The notes under the pieces are model-generated. The model was not told where the DNA came from. It ran no database searches and saw only the letters and a list, made by a program, of their open reading frames with translations. From positions 62,001 through 126,000 of the forward strand of contig CAWEIS010000010.1 of NCBI GenBank assembly GCA_963809205.1: a stretch of 64,000 bases of DNA, read 5' to 3'. Origin of the DNA: DATLLN01 sp963809205. Lineage in GTDB: Bacteria > Actinomycetota > Thermoleophilia > Gaiellales > JAICJC01. Positions 55,560-64,000 of the stretch are shown here, in pieces; positions within the stretch are counted from its first letter, which is position 1, and each line of letters opens with the position of its first letter. The position numbers and the translations under genes are program-made.

Positions 55560-56842
55560 TCGGCGGCCGTCAGCGTCCGGCAGTCGAGCAGGACGCGGCC
55601 CTCCCGGACGCGTGCCACGACCGGGGGGTCGAGCTCGCGCAGGCGCGCCGCCAGAGCGTCTCCGCCGTCCAGCGCACAGGCGAACGAAAGCAGCTCGAGC
55701 ATCGGCAGTGCGCCGCCGCCCACGCGGGCGACGGTCTCGACCACGGTTCCGCCCAGCCGGCCCGCGAGCGCCTCCGCCCGCGCATGCACGTCCTCCGCCG
55801 GCTCCGCGACCATCCGCAGCACCGGCACTGCTCGCACGGCCGCCGGAGGGTCGCGGTACAGCTCGAGGGTCGCCTCCAGCGCGGCCAGCGACAGCTTGTC
55901 GAGGCGCACCGCACGTGCGAGGGGATGGCGGCGCACGCGCTCGACGGCGTCGGCTCGGCCGACGACGATGCCGGCCTGCGGGCCGCCCAGCAGCTTGTCG
56001 CCCGAGAAGCACACCAGCGTCGCGCCGGCCTCGACGCTGGAGCGGGCGGTGGGCTCGTCGGCCAGGTCGGGCAGGTCGACCAGGGCGCCGGATCCCAGGT
56101 CGTCGATCACCGGCAGCCCGTGCCGTGCGCCGATGGCGACCAGCTCGGCGAGCGAGGGTCGGCCGGTGAAGCCGACAACGCGGAAGTTCGACTGGTGGAC
56201 GCGCAGGATCGCACCGGTGTCGGCACCGGCGGCTCGCTCGTAGTCGGCCGCGTGGGTGCGGTTGGTCGTTCCCACCTCGACCAGCGTCGCGCCGGACTGG
56301 GCGAGGATGTCCGGTATCCGGAAGCCGTCGCCGATCTCGATCAGCTCGCCGCGGCCGATCAGCACCTCGCGGCCGGCCGCGGTCGCCGCCAGGCACAGCA
56401 GCAGCGCGGCGGCGTTGTTGTTGACGGCCAGCCCGTCCTCCGCGCCGGTCAGCGAGGCCAGCAGCGGGCCCAGGTGCGAATGCCGGGAGCCGCGGCGGCC
56501 GGTCTCGAGATCGAGCTCGAGGTTCGAGTAGCCCTCCGCCACCCGCGCCACCCGCTCGATCGCCGCGCTCGGCAGCGGCGCGCGGCCCATGTTCGTGTGG
56601 ACGATCACGCCGGTCGCGTTGAGGACCGGCCGCAGGCTGGGAGGCCGCTCCAGCAGCCGGGCTGCGGCCGCGACCAGGTCTTCGGCGGGCTCGCCCCGGC
56701 CGCGGGCGCGGGCGTCGTCGAGCGCCGACCGCAGCGCGCCGAGGACGGGCGTGCGACCGTGCCGCTCGACCAGCACCGCAGCGTCGTCGCGATGCAGGAG
56801 CGCGTCCACCGAGGGCAGCTCTCTCAACGGATGCTCCGCCAC
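55538..56842 (-). CDS. selA: L-seryl-tRNA(Sec) selenium transferase
   Basis: 434 aa PLP enzyme that converts Ser-tRNA(Sec) to Sec-tRNA(Sec). Diagnostic stretches: LNATGVIVHTNMGRAPLP (about residue 80), YSNLELDLETGRRGSR, AVNNNAAALLLCL, VGTTNRTHAADYERA and the PLP lysine in CFSGDKLLGGPQAGIVVG (about 283). GTG 56842 (AEHPLRELPSVDALL) is chosen as start; the longer frame to 56935 would overlap the divergent gene. A TAGAAT box lies 7 bases upstream on the minus strand. No selC tRNA and no UGA-containing selenoprotein gene were found in the window. Confidence 0.93.
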   Translation of the reverse strand: MAEHPLRELPSVDALLHRDDAAVLVERHGRTPVLGALRSALDDARARGRGEPAEDLVAAAARLLERPPSLRPVLNATGVIVHTNMGRAPLPSAAIERVARVAEGYSNLELDLETGRRGSRHSHLGPLLASLTGAEDGLAVNNNAAALLLCLAATAAGREVLIGRGELIEIGDGFRIPDILAQSGATLVEVGTTNRTHAADYERAAGADTGAILRVHQSNFRVVGFTGRPSLAELVAIGARHGLPVIDDLGSGALVDLPDLADEPTARSSVEAGATLVCFSGDKLLGGPQAGIVVGRADAVERVRRHPLARAVRLDKLSLAALEATLELYRDPPAAVRAVPVLRMVAEPAEDVHARAEALAGRLGGTVVETVARVGGGALPMLELLSFACALDGGDALAARLRELDPPVVARVREGRVLLDCRTLTAAECDLITL

Positions 56843-56844
56843 CC

Positions 56845-57871
56845 GTGCAATTCTACGCCCTCGTGGCACGCTCCCGACGCTCGCCCCTGTACTCGTTCGA
56901 TACCGGCAAGCACCGTCGGCCGCCGATCGTGCCACGCCTGTCGCCCTGGCTGGTGGTCGTCGGCGTGCTGCTGCTGGCGGCCGTCGGCGTTGCGCTGTAC
57001 GCCCTGTGGGTTGTGCGGCCGCTGACCGACCGCGGTGCCGGCGTGATCCCGCCCGGGCTCGTGCCGAGCCTGCCCGAGACGCCGAAGGGCGGCGCCGGCC
57101 AGGCGCCGGCCAAGCTACCGGCGTTCGGAGCGGGAGCGGCGTCGACTCGGCCGATCCCCGGCGTGGGCGCGGCCGCGGGCCTGGTGGTCGAGGCCGAGTC
57201 GGGCCACGTGCTGTGGATGGGCTCGCCGCACAAGCAGCGGGCGATCGCCAGCCTGACCAAGATGATGACCGCGCTGGTCGCCGCCCGCGCCCACCGGACG
57301 ACCGGGACGTTCGTGATCACGCCGGCCATGACCGACGTGCCCGGCGAGACGGTGGGCCTGTCCGTCAGGCGAGCGCGTCTCCGCCCGAGACATGCTGGCG
57401 GCCACCCTGCTGCCCTCGGCCAACGACGCCGCGAACGCCATCGCCGTCCACACCTCGGGCAGCGTCACCGCGTTCGTCAAGCGGATGAACGCGACCGCGA
57501 AGGCCCTCAAGCTGCATGACACCCGGTTCTCGAACCCGTCGGGGATCTTCGACACCGGCAACCACTCGTCGGCCTGGGACATCGCCGTGCTCGCCCGCCA
57601 ACTGCTGGCGACGCCGAGCTTGTCGGCGCTGGTCGGCCGCAAGGTGTACGTGCCGCGCAGCGGCGCCGACTACGTCAACACGAACCATCTGCTGTGGACG
57701 TACTCCGGCGCGCGCGGCGTCAAGACCGGCTTCACCGACGCCTCCGGCCGCTGCCTGGTCGCGGCGGCTACGCGCGGCGGCCGGACGATGATCGCCGTGG
57801 TGCTGGACGCCGGCGGCGACGAGTTCACCGAGGCGTCGCGGATGCTCGACTGGGGCTTCAAGCACGCGTGA
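56845..57871 (+). CDS. D-alanyl-D-alanine carboxypeptidase (one +1 frameshift)
   Basis: S11-family penicillin-binding protein that trims peptidoglycan stem peptides outside the membrane. N-terminal signal anchor LSPWLVVVGVLLLAAVGVALYALWVV (about residues 32-57). Active-site motifs: SxxK in ASLTKMM (about 136), SxN in LPSANDAANAIA and KTG in GVKTGFTDASG. The frame breaks at 57367: GTCAGGCGAGCG has one extra A. Removing it gives LSVGERVSARDMLAATLLPSAN and 341 aa overall. Possible starts are GTG 56845, GTG 56863 and GTG 56932; the GKHRRPP run before the helix favours an upstream one. Confidence 0.85.
56850..56855 (-). promoter_or_regulatory. Putative -10 box of selA
   Basis: TAGAAT read on the minus strand, 7 bases before the selA GTG. 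It lies inside the first codons of the divergent carboxypeptidase gene if that starts at 56845. Confidence 0.35.
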
Positions 57872-57876
57872 AGAAA

Positions 57877-57899
57877 CGGGGTCTGACCCCGATTTTTCT
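57877..57899. terminator. Bidirectional intrinsic terminator
   Basis: Stem CGGGG / CCCCG (57877-57881 and 57887-57891; a longer CGGGGTC/GACCCCG dyad is present) followed by ATTTTTCT. It lies 5 bases after the carboxypeptidase stop and abuts the stop of the convergent M50 peptidase gene. On the minus strand the exit is AAAC/GTTTC, a weaker run. Confidence 0.75.
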
Positions 57900-58736
57900 C
57901 AAAGCGTGCGGTGGATGTACGACGCGTCCATGCCCGCCACCAGCACGACGATCAGCGCGAGGTAGACCGACGCCGACGGCGATCCGCTGGTTGCGGGAGA
58001 CGTCGTGGTAGGCCTTGAACTCCTCGTCGTTGCGCCGCCGCCAGCGGTGATAGAGCTCGTAGCCGCCGAGCACGGCGATCAGCAGCAGGATCGTGCTGCC
58101 GTGCATGAAGAAGAGCAGCGCGACCGCGAACAGCCCGACGAACCAGAACGCCGGGTGCACCGCCGCGGCGGCGCGGCCGCCGTCGAGCGGCAGCACCGGG
58201 ATCAGGTTGAACAGGTTGAGCAGGAACCCGGTGTAGGCCAGCGCCCGCAGCAGGTCGCTGTCCAGCGTGACGGCCAGCGCCAGGCAGACGCCGGCGCCGA
58301 CCGTGCCGAGCACCGGGCCCGGCCAGGCCGACCTTGGCCTCGACCCAGGCGTTCTCGCGGCAGGCCCTTCATGCCCACGACGGCGCCCAGGAACGGGATG
58401 AACAGCGGCGCCGTCGCCGGCACACCCTCGCGCCGCAGCTGGATCACGTGGCCCATCTCGTGGATCAGGAGCAGCACGGTGAACCCGAGGGCGAACCGCC
58501 AGCTCCAGATGGTGCGTGTAGGCGGCGACGGACACGAAGAACGTCAGGCCGGCCCAGAAGAACTTGGCGTTCTTGAGAACCAGCGAGCAGCGGGGCGGCC
58601 ACCTTCCACAGCGAGCAGCGCGCCGCCGACCAGCATGCCGCCCATCCGCTTCAGCGGATGCGGGCGCTCCTTGACCGGCGACTGCATCGGCGGCTGCTCG
58701 GGCGGAGGTGCCAGCGGAGCGGTGCTCGAGGCTCAT
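57899..58736 (-). CDS. M50 family (site-2-type) membrane metalloprotease, seven +1 frameshifts
   Basis: Zn protease with the active site within the membrane. Reading across frames gives a Pro-rich N-terminus (APLAPPPEQPPMQSP), LVLKNAKFFWAGLTFFVSVAAYT, the HExxH-type LLIHEMGHVIQLRREG, FIPFLGAVVGMKGL, ENAWVEAKVGLAGPVLG, the third ligand motif NLIPVLPLDGG, and a last helix ending MDASYIHRTL. To join these, one base must be dropped at each of seven places; after this 831 bases remain, exactly 277 codons. ATG 58736 overlaps the moaE stop (ATGA). The consistent sign suggests sequence errors rather than a dead gene, but a pseudogene cannot be excluded. Confidence 0.7.
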
Positions 58737-59378
58737 CCGGTGCCCTCCATCCCGATCCACTCCTCGCCGCCCTCGAAGATCTCCTTCTTCCACACGGGGA
58801 CGGTCAGCTTGAGCGTGTCGATCGCCTCCTGGCAGGCCGCCAGCGCAGGGCCGCGGTGCGGCGCCGAGACGGCGATCATCACGCTGGCCTCGCCGATCGG
58901 CACGGGCCCGGTGCGGTGCACCATCGCCACGTGAGCGATCGTCGTGGCGCTCGTGCAGGGCGTCGGCGATCCGCCGCATCTCCTGTTCGGCCATCTCCGG
59001 GTACGCGTCGTACTCGAGGTGGGTGACGGCGCGGCCGCGATTGGCGTCCCGGGTCGTCCCCATGAACGTGGCGATCGCGCCGCATGCGGGGTCGGAGACC
59101 TCGGCCACCAGCGCCGCCAGGTCGAGCGGGCCGCCGACCACCCGGAAGCTGCCGCCGGACACCGGCGGGATGACGGCGACCTCGTCCCCGTCGGCCAGCG
59201 AGACGTCGCGCTCGGCGTACTCGCGGTTGCGCGCGTAGGCCAGGCCGGGCGGCTCGTCGCCCAGCTCGAGCACCGGCCAGACGTCGCCGACGCTGGCGCC
59301 GGCGGGCAGGTCGACGCTGCGCTCGCGCGTCCCGGCCCGCTCGCGCAGGGCGGCGAACAGCTTGACGGTGATCTGCAT
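58733..59378 (-). CDS. MoaD-MoaE fusion, molybdopterin synthase (one +1 frameshift)
   Basis: Both subunits of molybdopterin synthase in one chain. The N-terminal MoaD part (ITVKLFAALRERAGTRE to DGDEVAVIPPVSGG, residues 2-80) ends in the Gly-Gly that is normally free and thiocarboxylated; here it runs straight into MoaE (FRVVGGPLDLAALVAEV, GTTRDANRGRAVTHLEYDAYPEMAEQEM). One extra base near 58946 breaks the frame. Removing it gives TIAHVAMVHRTGPVPIGEASV and APHRGPALAACQEAID, then VPVWKKEIFEGG with the catalytic Lys pair. Repaired length 214 aa. Fused proteins (MoaX type) are known and need cleavage after Gly-Gly. Fits with mobA nearby. Confidence 0.87.
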
Positions 59379-59442
59379 GCCTACAGAGTATCGGCCGCGG
59401 ATTGCGCGCTCTTTGCCGGGAGGGACATCACCGGGCTGTCGG

Positions 59443-59448
59443 TAGGAT
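59443..59448 (+). promoter_or_regulatory. Putative -10 box of the mutase gene (leaderless type)
   Basis: TAGGAT ends 9 bases before ATG 59458. No -35 box at proper spacing. Another example of the TANNNT-N(9-12)-start pattern. Confidence 0.4.
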
Positions 59449-59457
59449 GAGCCGGCG

Positions 59458-61042
<1,585 letters not shown>

Positions 61043-61051
61043 TCTGGAGGC

Positions 61052-62261
61052 ATGCGCCGACGCTTCATCGTGGCGGGGGTGGTGCTGATCGCCGGCATCG
61101 CCGCGGTCTGGTGGTTCGTGCGGGACGACCAGGCGCCGCCGCCGGGGCAGCCCGGTGGCGCAGCCCGCGGTCAACGTCCTCGACTTCGGCGCCCAGCCGG
61201 ACGGCGGCGGCGACAGCTCCCAGGCGTTCACCCAGGCGCTGAGCGCCGCGTCGCACCGGGCGGCCGGCCCGCCCGGGCCGTCGGGCGAGCCGCAGGGGAT
61301 CGTCGAGGTGCCGGCCGGCACCTACCGGCTGGAGAACGTCGTCTTTCCGTCCAACGTGCGCATGGAGGTCGACGCCGGTGCGGTGATCGAGGTCGTCAAG
61401 GGCGGCGACGGAGCGGCGTTCCTGTGGCAGGACGGCGTGACCAACGTCTCGCTGGTCGGGGTCGGCTCGAGCGCCGCGGGCAAGCCCGACGCGGCAGCCG
61501 GCTGGAACGTCGACGGGTCGTTCACGTTCGACCTCGACCCCGCCCAGACCGGGACCGGCGCGGACGCCCGCGGCCTGTCCGTGCTCTGGGCGAAGGACTT
61601 CCTGGTGCAGAACGTCGTCATCCGCCAGGGGTCGTCCTGCGCCAGCTGCGGCACCGAGTACCCGAACTCGAACAGCGCGGGCATCACGCTGCGCTCACAG
61701 CCCGGGTCGAGCGAGGCCCGGCCCCTGATCCCGCGGCGGGGCACGTTGGAGAACGTCTACACGGTGAGCGCGCCGCCCGGCTACGGGCCGGTGCAGTTCG
61801 GCAGCGGGGTCGGCATCCGCGTCGACGGCATGTACTCGCAGGGCGGGACCGCGCTGCGGCTGGAGACGGACGCACAGAAGGGCCGCTACAGCATCCTCGA
61901 CCGGCTGACGGCACGCCGCATCGAGTGCAGCGGCGGGAACGCCGCGGTCTCGCTGTCGCCCCACGACCAGGTCAACGGCGAGGTGCGGATCCACGGCGTC
62001 ACGGCCGTCGGCTGCGCCTACGGCGTCAAGGTGCGCGACGGCTGCCGCGGTGGGTGCGGCGGCTCGTTCGATGCGGCGAGCAGGCTGGCCGACATCCGCG
62101 TGACCGGCGGCGACGACGCCCAGCTGATGACGCACGACGGCTGGCGGGTGGGTGGTTCGGTGCTGGGCGTGCTGGACGACGCCCGCCGCTACAGCGTGCA
62201 GGTGAGCGGCGTCAGCTGCACCGACGTGACGTGCCGGCTGCCTACGAATCCCGGCGGCTGA
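61052..62261 (+). CDS. Secreted right-handed beta-helix protein (pectate-lyase-like; one +1 frameshift)
   Basis: Exported protein of 402 aa after repair. Signal/anchor FIVAGVVLIAGIAAVWWFV at residues 5-23, preceded by GGAGG before ATG 61052. An extra C at 61150-61152 separates it from the main domain; removal gives GQPVAQPAVNVLDFGAQPDGGGDSSQAFTQAL, the classic entry of a pectate-lyase-superfamily helix. Beta-helix coils follow (VRMEVDAGAVIEVVKGGD, VSLVGVGSSAAG, LDRLTARRIECSGG). No certain catalytic residues, so it may bind or cleave a polysaccharide. Ends 20 bases inside the convergent ATP-grasp gene. Confidence 0.75.
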
Positions 62262-63447
62262 GCGCGTCTGCAGCGTCCGAGACGCTCTTGGTGATGGCGC
62301 GCAGCGTCGGCCGGACGTCGTGGCGGTCGATGCCGTCGATGCGCGGCGGCGGCAGGTAGTCCCGGACGAGGGCGCCGAGCATGCGGTGGAACGGAGTCCG
62401 CGGCTGCGGGGCGCCGACCAGCCGGTTGCCGAGCAGCCGCATCTCGCCGGCGAGCCAGGACAGGCGCACGCCCAGCCGGTAGCCGGTGGAGGGCTGCGGC
62501 TCGCGGCCGGCGGCCCACTCGGCCTGCATCGCCGCGAAGTCGACCCCGGCCCGCAGCGCCAGCTCGACCGACGCCGAGAAGCGCGGGTTGATCTCCATGA
62601 TCAGCGGCCGTCCGTCGGCCGTCCGCCGGAACTCCACTTCGCCGTACCCTCCGTAGCCGATCTCCTCGGTCAGCGCGTCCGCGTGGCGCAGGGAGTCCTC
62701 GGGCAGCGGGATCGACTCGCGCATCACCGAGCTGCCGCCCAGCGGCGGCCATGTGCGTGTCGCGGCCATCCCGAACGCCGCGGTCAGCCGGCCGTCGTGG
62801 CGGAACACCGTGATCGCCTCGCGGCGGCCCGTCGCGTACTCCTGGACGAGACCGGTGCGGCCGTCGCCGAGCAGTTCGGCGGCGTGGCGGCGTGCGTCCT
62901 CGTCGTCCATCAGCAGCGCTGACACCACACGGACGCCGGTTGCCTCGTCGAGCATCCGCCACGATGTGAGCGGCTTCAGCACGCACGGGTAGCCGAACTC
63001 GGCGGCGGCGGCGAGCACGTCTCCGGTGTCGCGGGCTTCGACGCTGCGCGGCGTTGGGACGCCGCAGCGCTCGGCGGCCTCCAGGGTCAGCCGCTTGTCC
63101 AGCGAGATCTCGAGTGCCCGGGAGGGCGGGACGCCGAGGCCGGTCAGCTTCTCGAGGTCGGCGCGGCGGCGCTGCAGCGCGGTCGCCGTCTGGTCGCTCG
63201 ACGCGATCGTCGCGTCGCACGGATGCTCCGTCAGCCAGTCGACGATCTCCTGGGCGTAGCGGTCGATGTCCACGCCCGGCGGCGTGAACAGGGTGCGCAG
63301 GTGGGCGTACCGGGTGAACAGCCCGGGATCGCGCGCGCTGTAGCCACCCATGGCAAGCCGGTAGCCGGAAGGGCCGAGCGCCCGCGCGACGGCCAGACTG
63401 CCGCGCTCGCGGCTGTCCAGGATCAGCGCGTCGATCCGCTCGCTCAA
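62242..63447 (-). CDS. ATP-grasp family protein
   Basis: 401 aa carboxylate-amine ligase of the carbamoyl-phosphate-synthase-like branch. ALILDSRERGSLAVARALG at the N-terminus forms the pre-ATP-grasp fold; the ATP domain has PSRALEISLDKRLTLEAAERCGVPTP (split), PCVLKPLTS, LVQEYATGRREAITVF, GYGGYGEVEFRRTADGRPLIMEINPRFSAS (split; Glu and Asn metal ligands). TTG 63447 is used as start because it lies just after the upstream gene's stop; the frame is open to 63489. With the adjacent GNAT protein it may act in cell-envelope or peptide-amide synthesis; substrate unknown. Confidence 0.82.
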   Translation of the reverse strand: MSERIDALILDSRERGSLAVARALGPSGYRLAMGGYSARDPGLFTRYAHLRTLFTPPGVDIDRYAQEIVDWLTEHPCDATIASSDQTATALQRRRADLEKLTGLGVPPSRALEISLDKRLTLEAAERCGVPTPRSVEARDTGDVLAAAAEFGYPCVLKPLTSWRMLDEATGVRVVSALLMDDEDARRHAAELLGDGRTGLVQEYATGRREAITVFRHDGRLTAAFGMAATRTWPPLGGSSVMRESIPLPEDSLRHADALTEEIGYGGYGEVEFRRTADGRPLIMEINPRFSASVELALRAGVDFAAMQAEWAAGREPQPSTGYRLGVRLSWLAGEMRLLGNRLVGAPQPRTPFHRMLGALVRDYLPPPRIDGIDRHDVRPTLRAITKSVSDAADALSRRDS

Positions 63448-63457
63448 CGCGGGCTCC

Positions 63458-64000
63458 CTACCGGACGTTCTCTCGGGCGCGCTCCACAACCCGCCTGACC
63501 GGGGCGAGACCCTCGAAGTAGAACCGGTGGATGCGCTCCGAGCGCTTCAGCTTGCGGCGGGTGCGGATCGAGGCCATACGGGTGGCGACGTACGCGTATC
63601 CCTGCGGCGTGCGGGCCAGGCCGAGGCCCTGGTGCAGCGGCTCGAACCGGTCTGCGAGCTCGACCTTGTACCGCTCGTCGCCGCCCAGGAACTCCACGAC
63701 CTTGAGGCCTTCGGCCTCCGCCGCCTCGATGGCGTCGAGCGTCGACACGACGCCCGGGGAGAATCGTCCGAAGGACGGGTCGAACGCCAGCCGGTGCACG
63801 TACATCCGCCCGCAGAACGCGAAGTAGAGGTGGAACGCGACCGCCCGGCCGCCGACCTTGAGCGTGAGGATCCGGGGGATGTCGTCGCCCGCCATCCGGC
63901 TCAGCCCCGACCGGTAGAAGCGGCGGCCGACGGTGCTGGCGAAGCCGGAGCCGTCGGGCCGGCCCGCCCAGCGCAGCTCGTGCAGCCGGACCGCGTCCTC
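63458..64000 (-). CDS. GNAT-fold acetyltransferase (CelD/FemAB-like), 5'-partial
   Basis: The frame is open to the end of the window, so the start is missing; at least 180 residues are present. RLHELRWAGRPDGSGFAST, ILTLKVGGRAVAFHLYFAF, YVHRLAFDPSFGRFSPGVVS and VVEFLGGDERYKVELADRF match the Acetyltransf_6 domain. Such proteins often sit in exopolysaccharide or cell-wall modification clusters. It is 10 bases before the ATP-grasp gene on the same strand, suggesting co-expression. Confidence 0.82.
   Translation of the reverse strand, partial: EDAVRLHELRWAGRPDGSGFASTVGRRFYRSGLSRMAGDDIPRILTLKVGGRAVAFHLYFAFCGRMYVHRLAFDPSFGRFSPGVVSTLDAIEAAEAEGLKVVEFLGGDERYKVELADRFEPLHQGLGLARTPQGYAYVATRMASIRTRRKLKRSERIHRFYFEGLAPVRRVVERARENVR

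Overview
The window is high-GC, densely packed bacterial chromosome. Almost all genes are chained by ATGA, GTGA or TGATG overlaps, GTG and TTG starts are common, and several genes appear to have a -10 box only about 10 bases before the start codon (leaderless transcription). Protein families and the high-GC codon bias suggest a soil actinobacterium, perhaps a Thermoleophilia/Gaiellales-type lineage. There is no rRNA, so this placement is inference. No tRNA, rRNA, CRISPR, prophage or insertion sequence was found.

Layout. 1-8.7 kb: a type III glutamine synthetase (5' end outside the window), four sarcosine-oxidase/N-methylglutamate-dehydrogenase-type subunits (D, A, G, B), formate-tetrahydrofolate ligase and a cyclodeaminase. 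8.7-10.6 kb: an S9 peptidase on the minus strand. 10.6-22.3 kb: a purine operon, purD-E-B-C-S-Q-L-F-M-N-H. 22.3-29.2 kb: a DUF3052-like protein, an ABC exporter, an APC permease, EttA and two membrane proteins. 29.2-29.85 kb: a decayed soluble transhydrogenase fragment and short repeats. 29.85-42.1 kb: a methyl-transfer island (IclR, GMC oxidoreductase, small virulence-factor-like protein, homocysteine-methyltransferase-type protein, MttB-family methyltransferase, second IclR, corrinoid protein, MTHFR, pterin methyltransferase, corrinoid reactivator, DUF1638, alcohol dehydrogenase). 42.2-43.9 kb: a secreted Cys-rich protein. 43.8-51.5 kb: SDR and GntR regulator, divergent from a dimethylglycine-dehydrogenase-like flavoprotein, EtfBA and a membrane FeS Etf:quinone oxidoreductase. 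51.7-52.6 kb: a His/Gly-rich protein. 52.6-57.9 kb: a small unknown protein, a cupin, mobA-selB-selA (minus strand) and a D,D-carboxypeptidase. 57.9-64 kb: an M50 peptidase, a MoaD-MoaE fusion, a methylmalonyl-CoA-mutase large subunit, a beta-helix protein, an ATP-grasp protein and a partial GNAT protein.

How it fits together. Much of the window can be read as harvest of methyl groups from choline, betaine or other methylated amines. GMC oxidation, corrinoid-dependent and homocysteine-dependent demethylation, dimethylglycine oxidation into Etf and quinone, and sarcosine or N-methylglutamate oxidation would all deliver C1 units to tetrahydrofolate. Fhs and FchA interconvert these, and PurN and PurH consume 10-formyl-THF in the next operon. 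SelA, SelB, MobA and MoaD/E imply a selenocysteine/molybdopterin enzyme elsewhere, possibly formate dehydrogenase. Substrates are inferred, not shown.

Quality caveat. About 16 single-base frameshifts lie in two clusters (14.4-17.4 kb and 57.4-61.2 kb), with one more suspected in purE. Every one can be repaired by removing one base and none needs an added base. This points to insertion errors in the sequence rather than gene decay.
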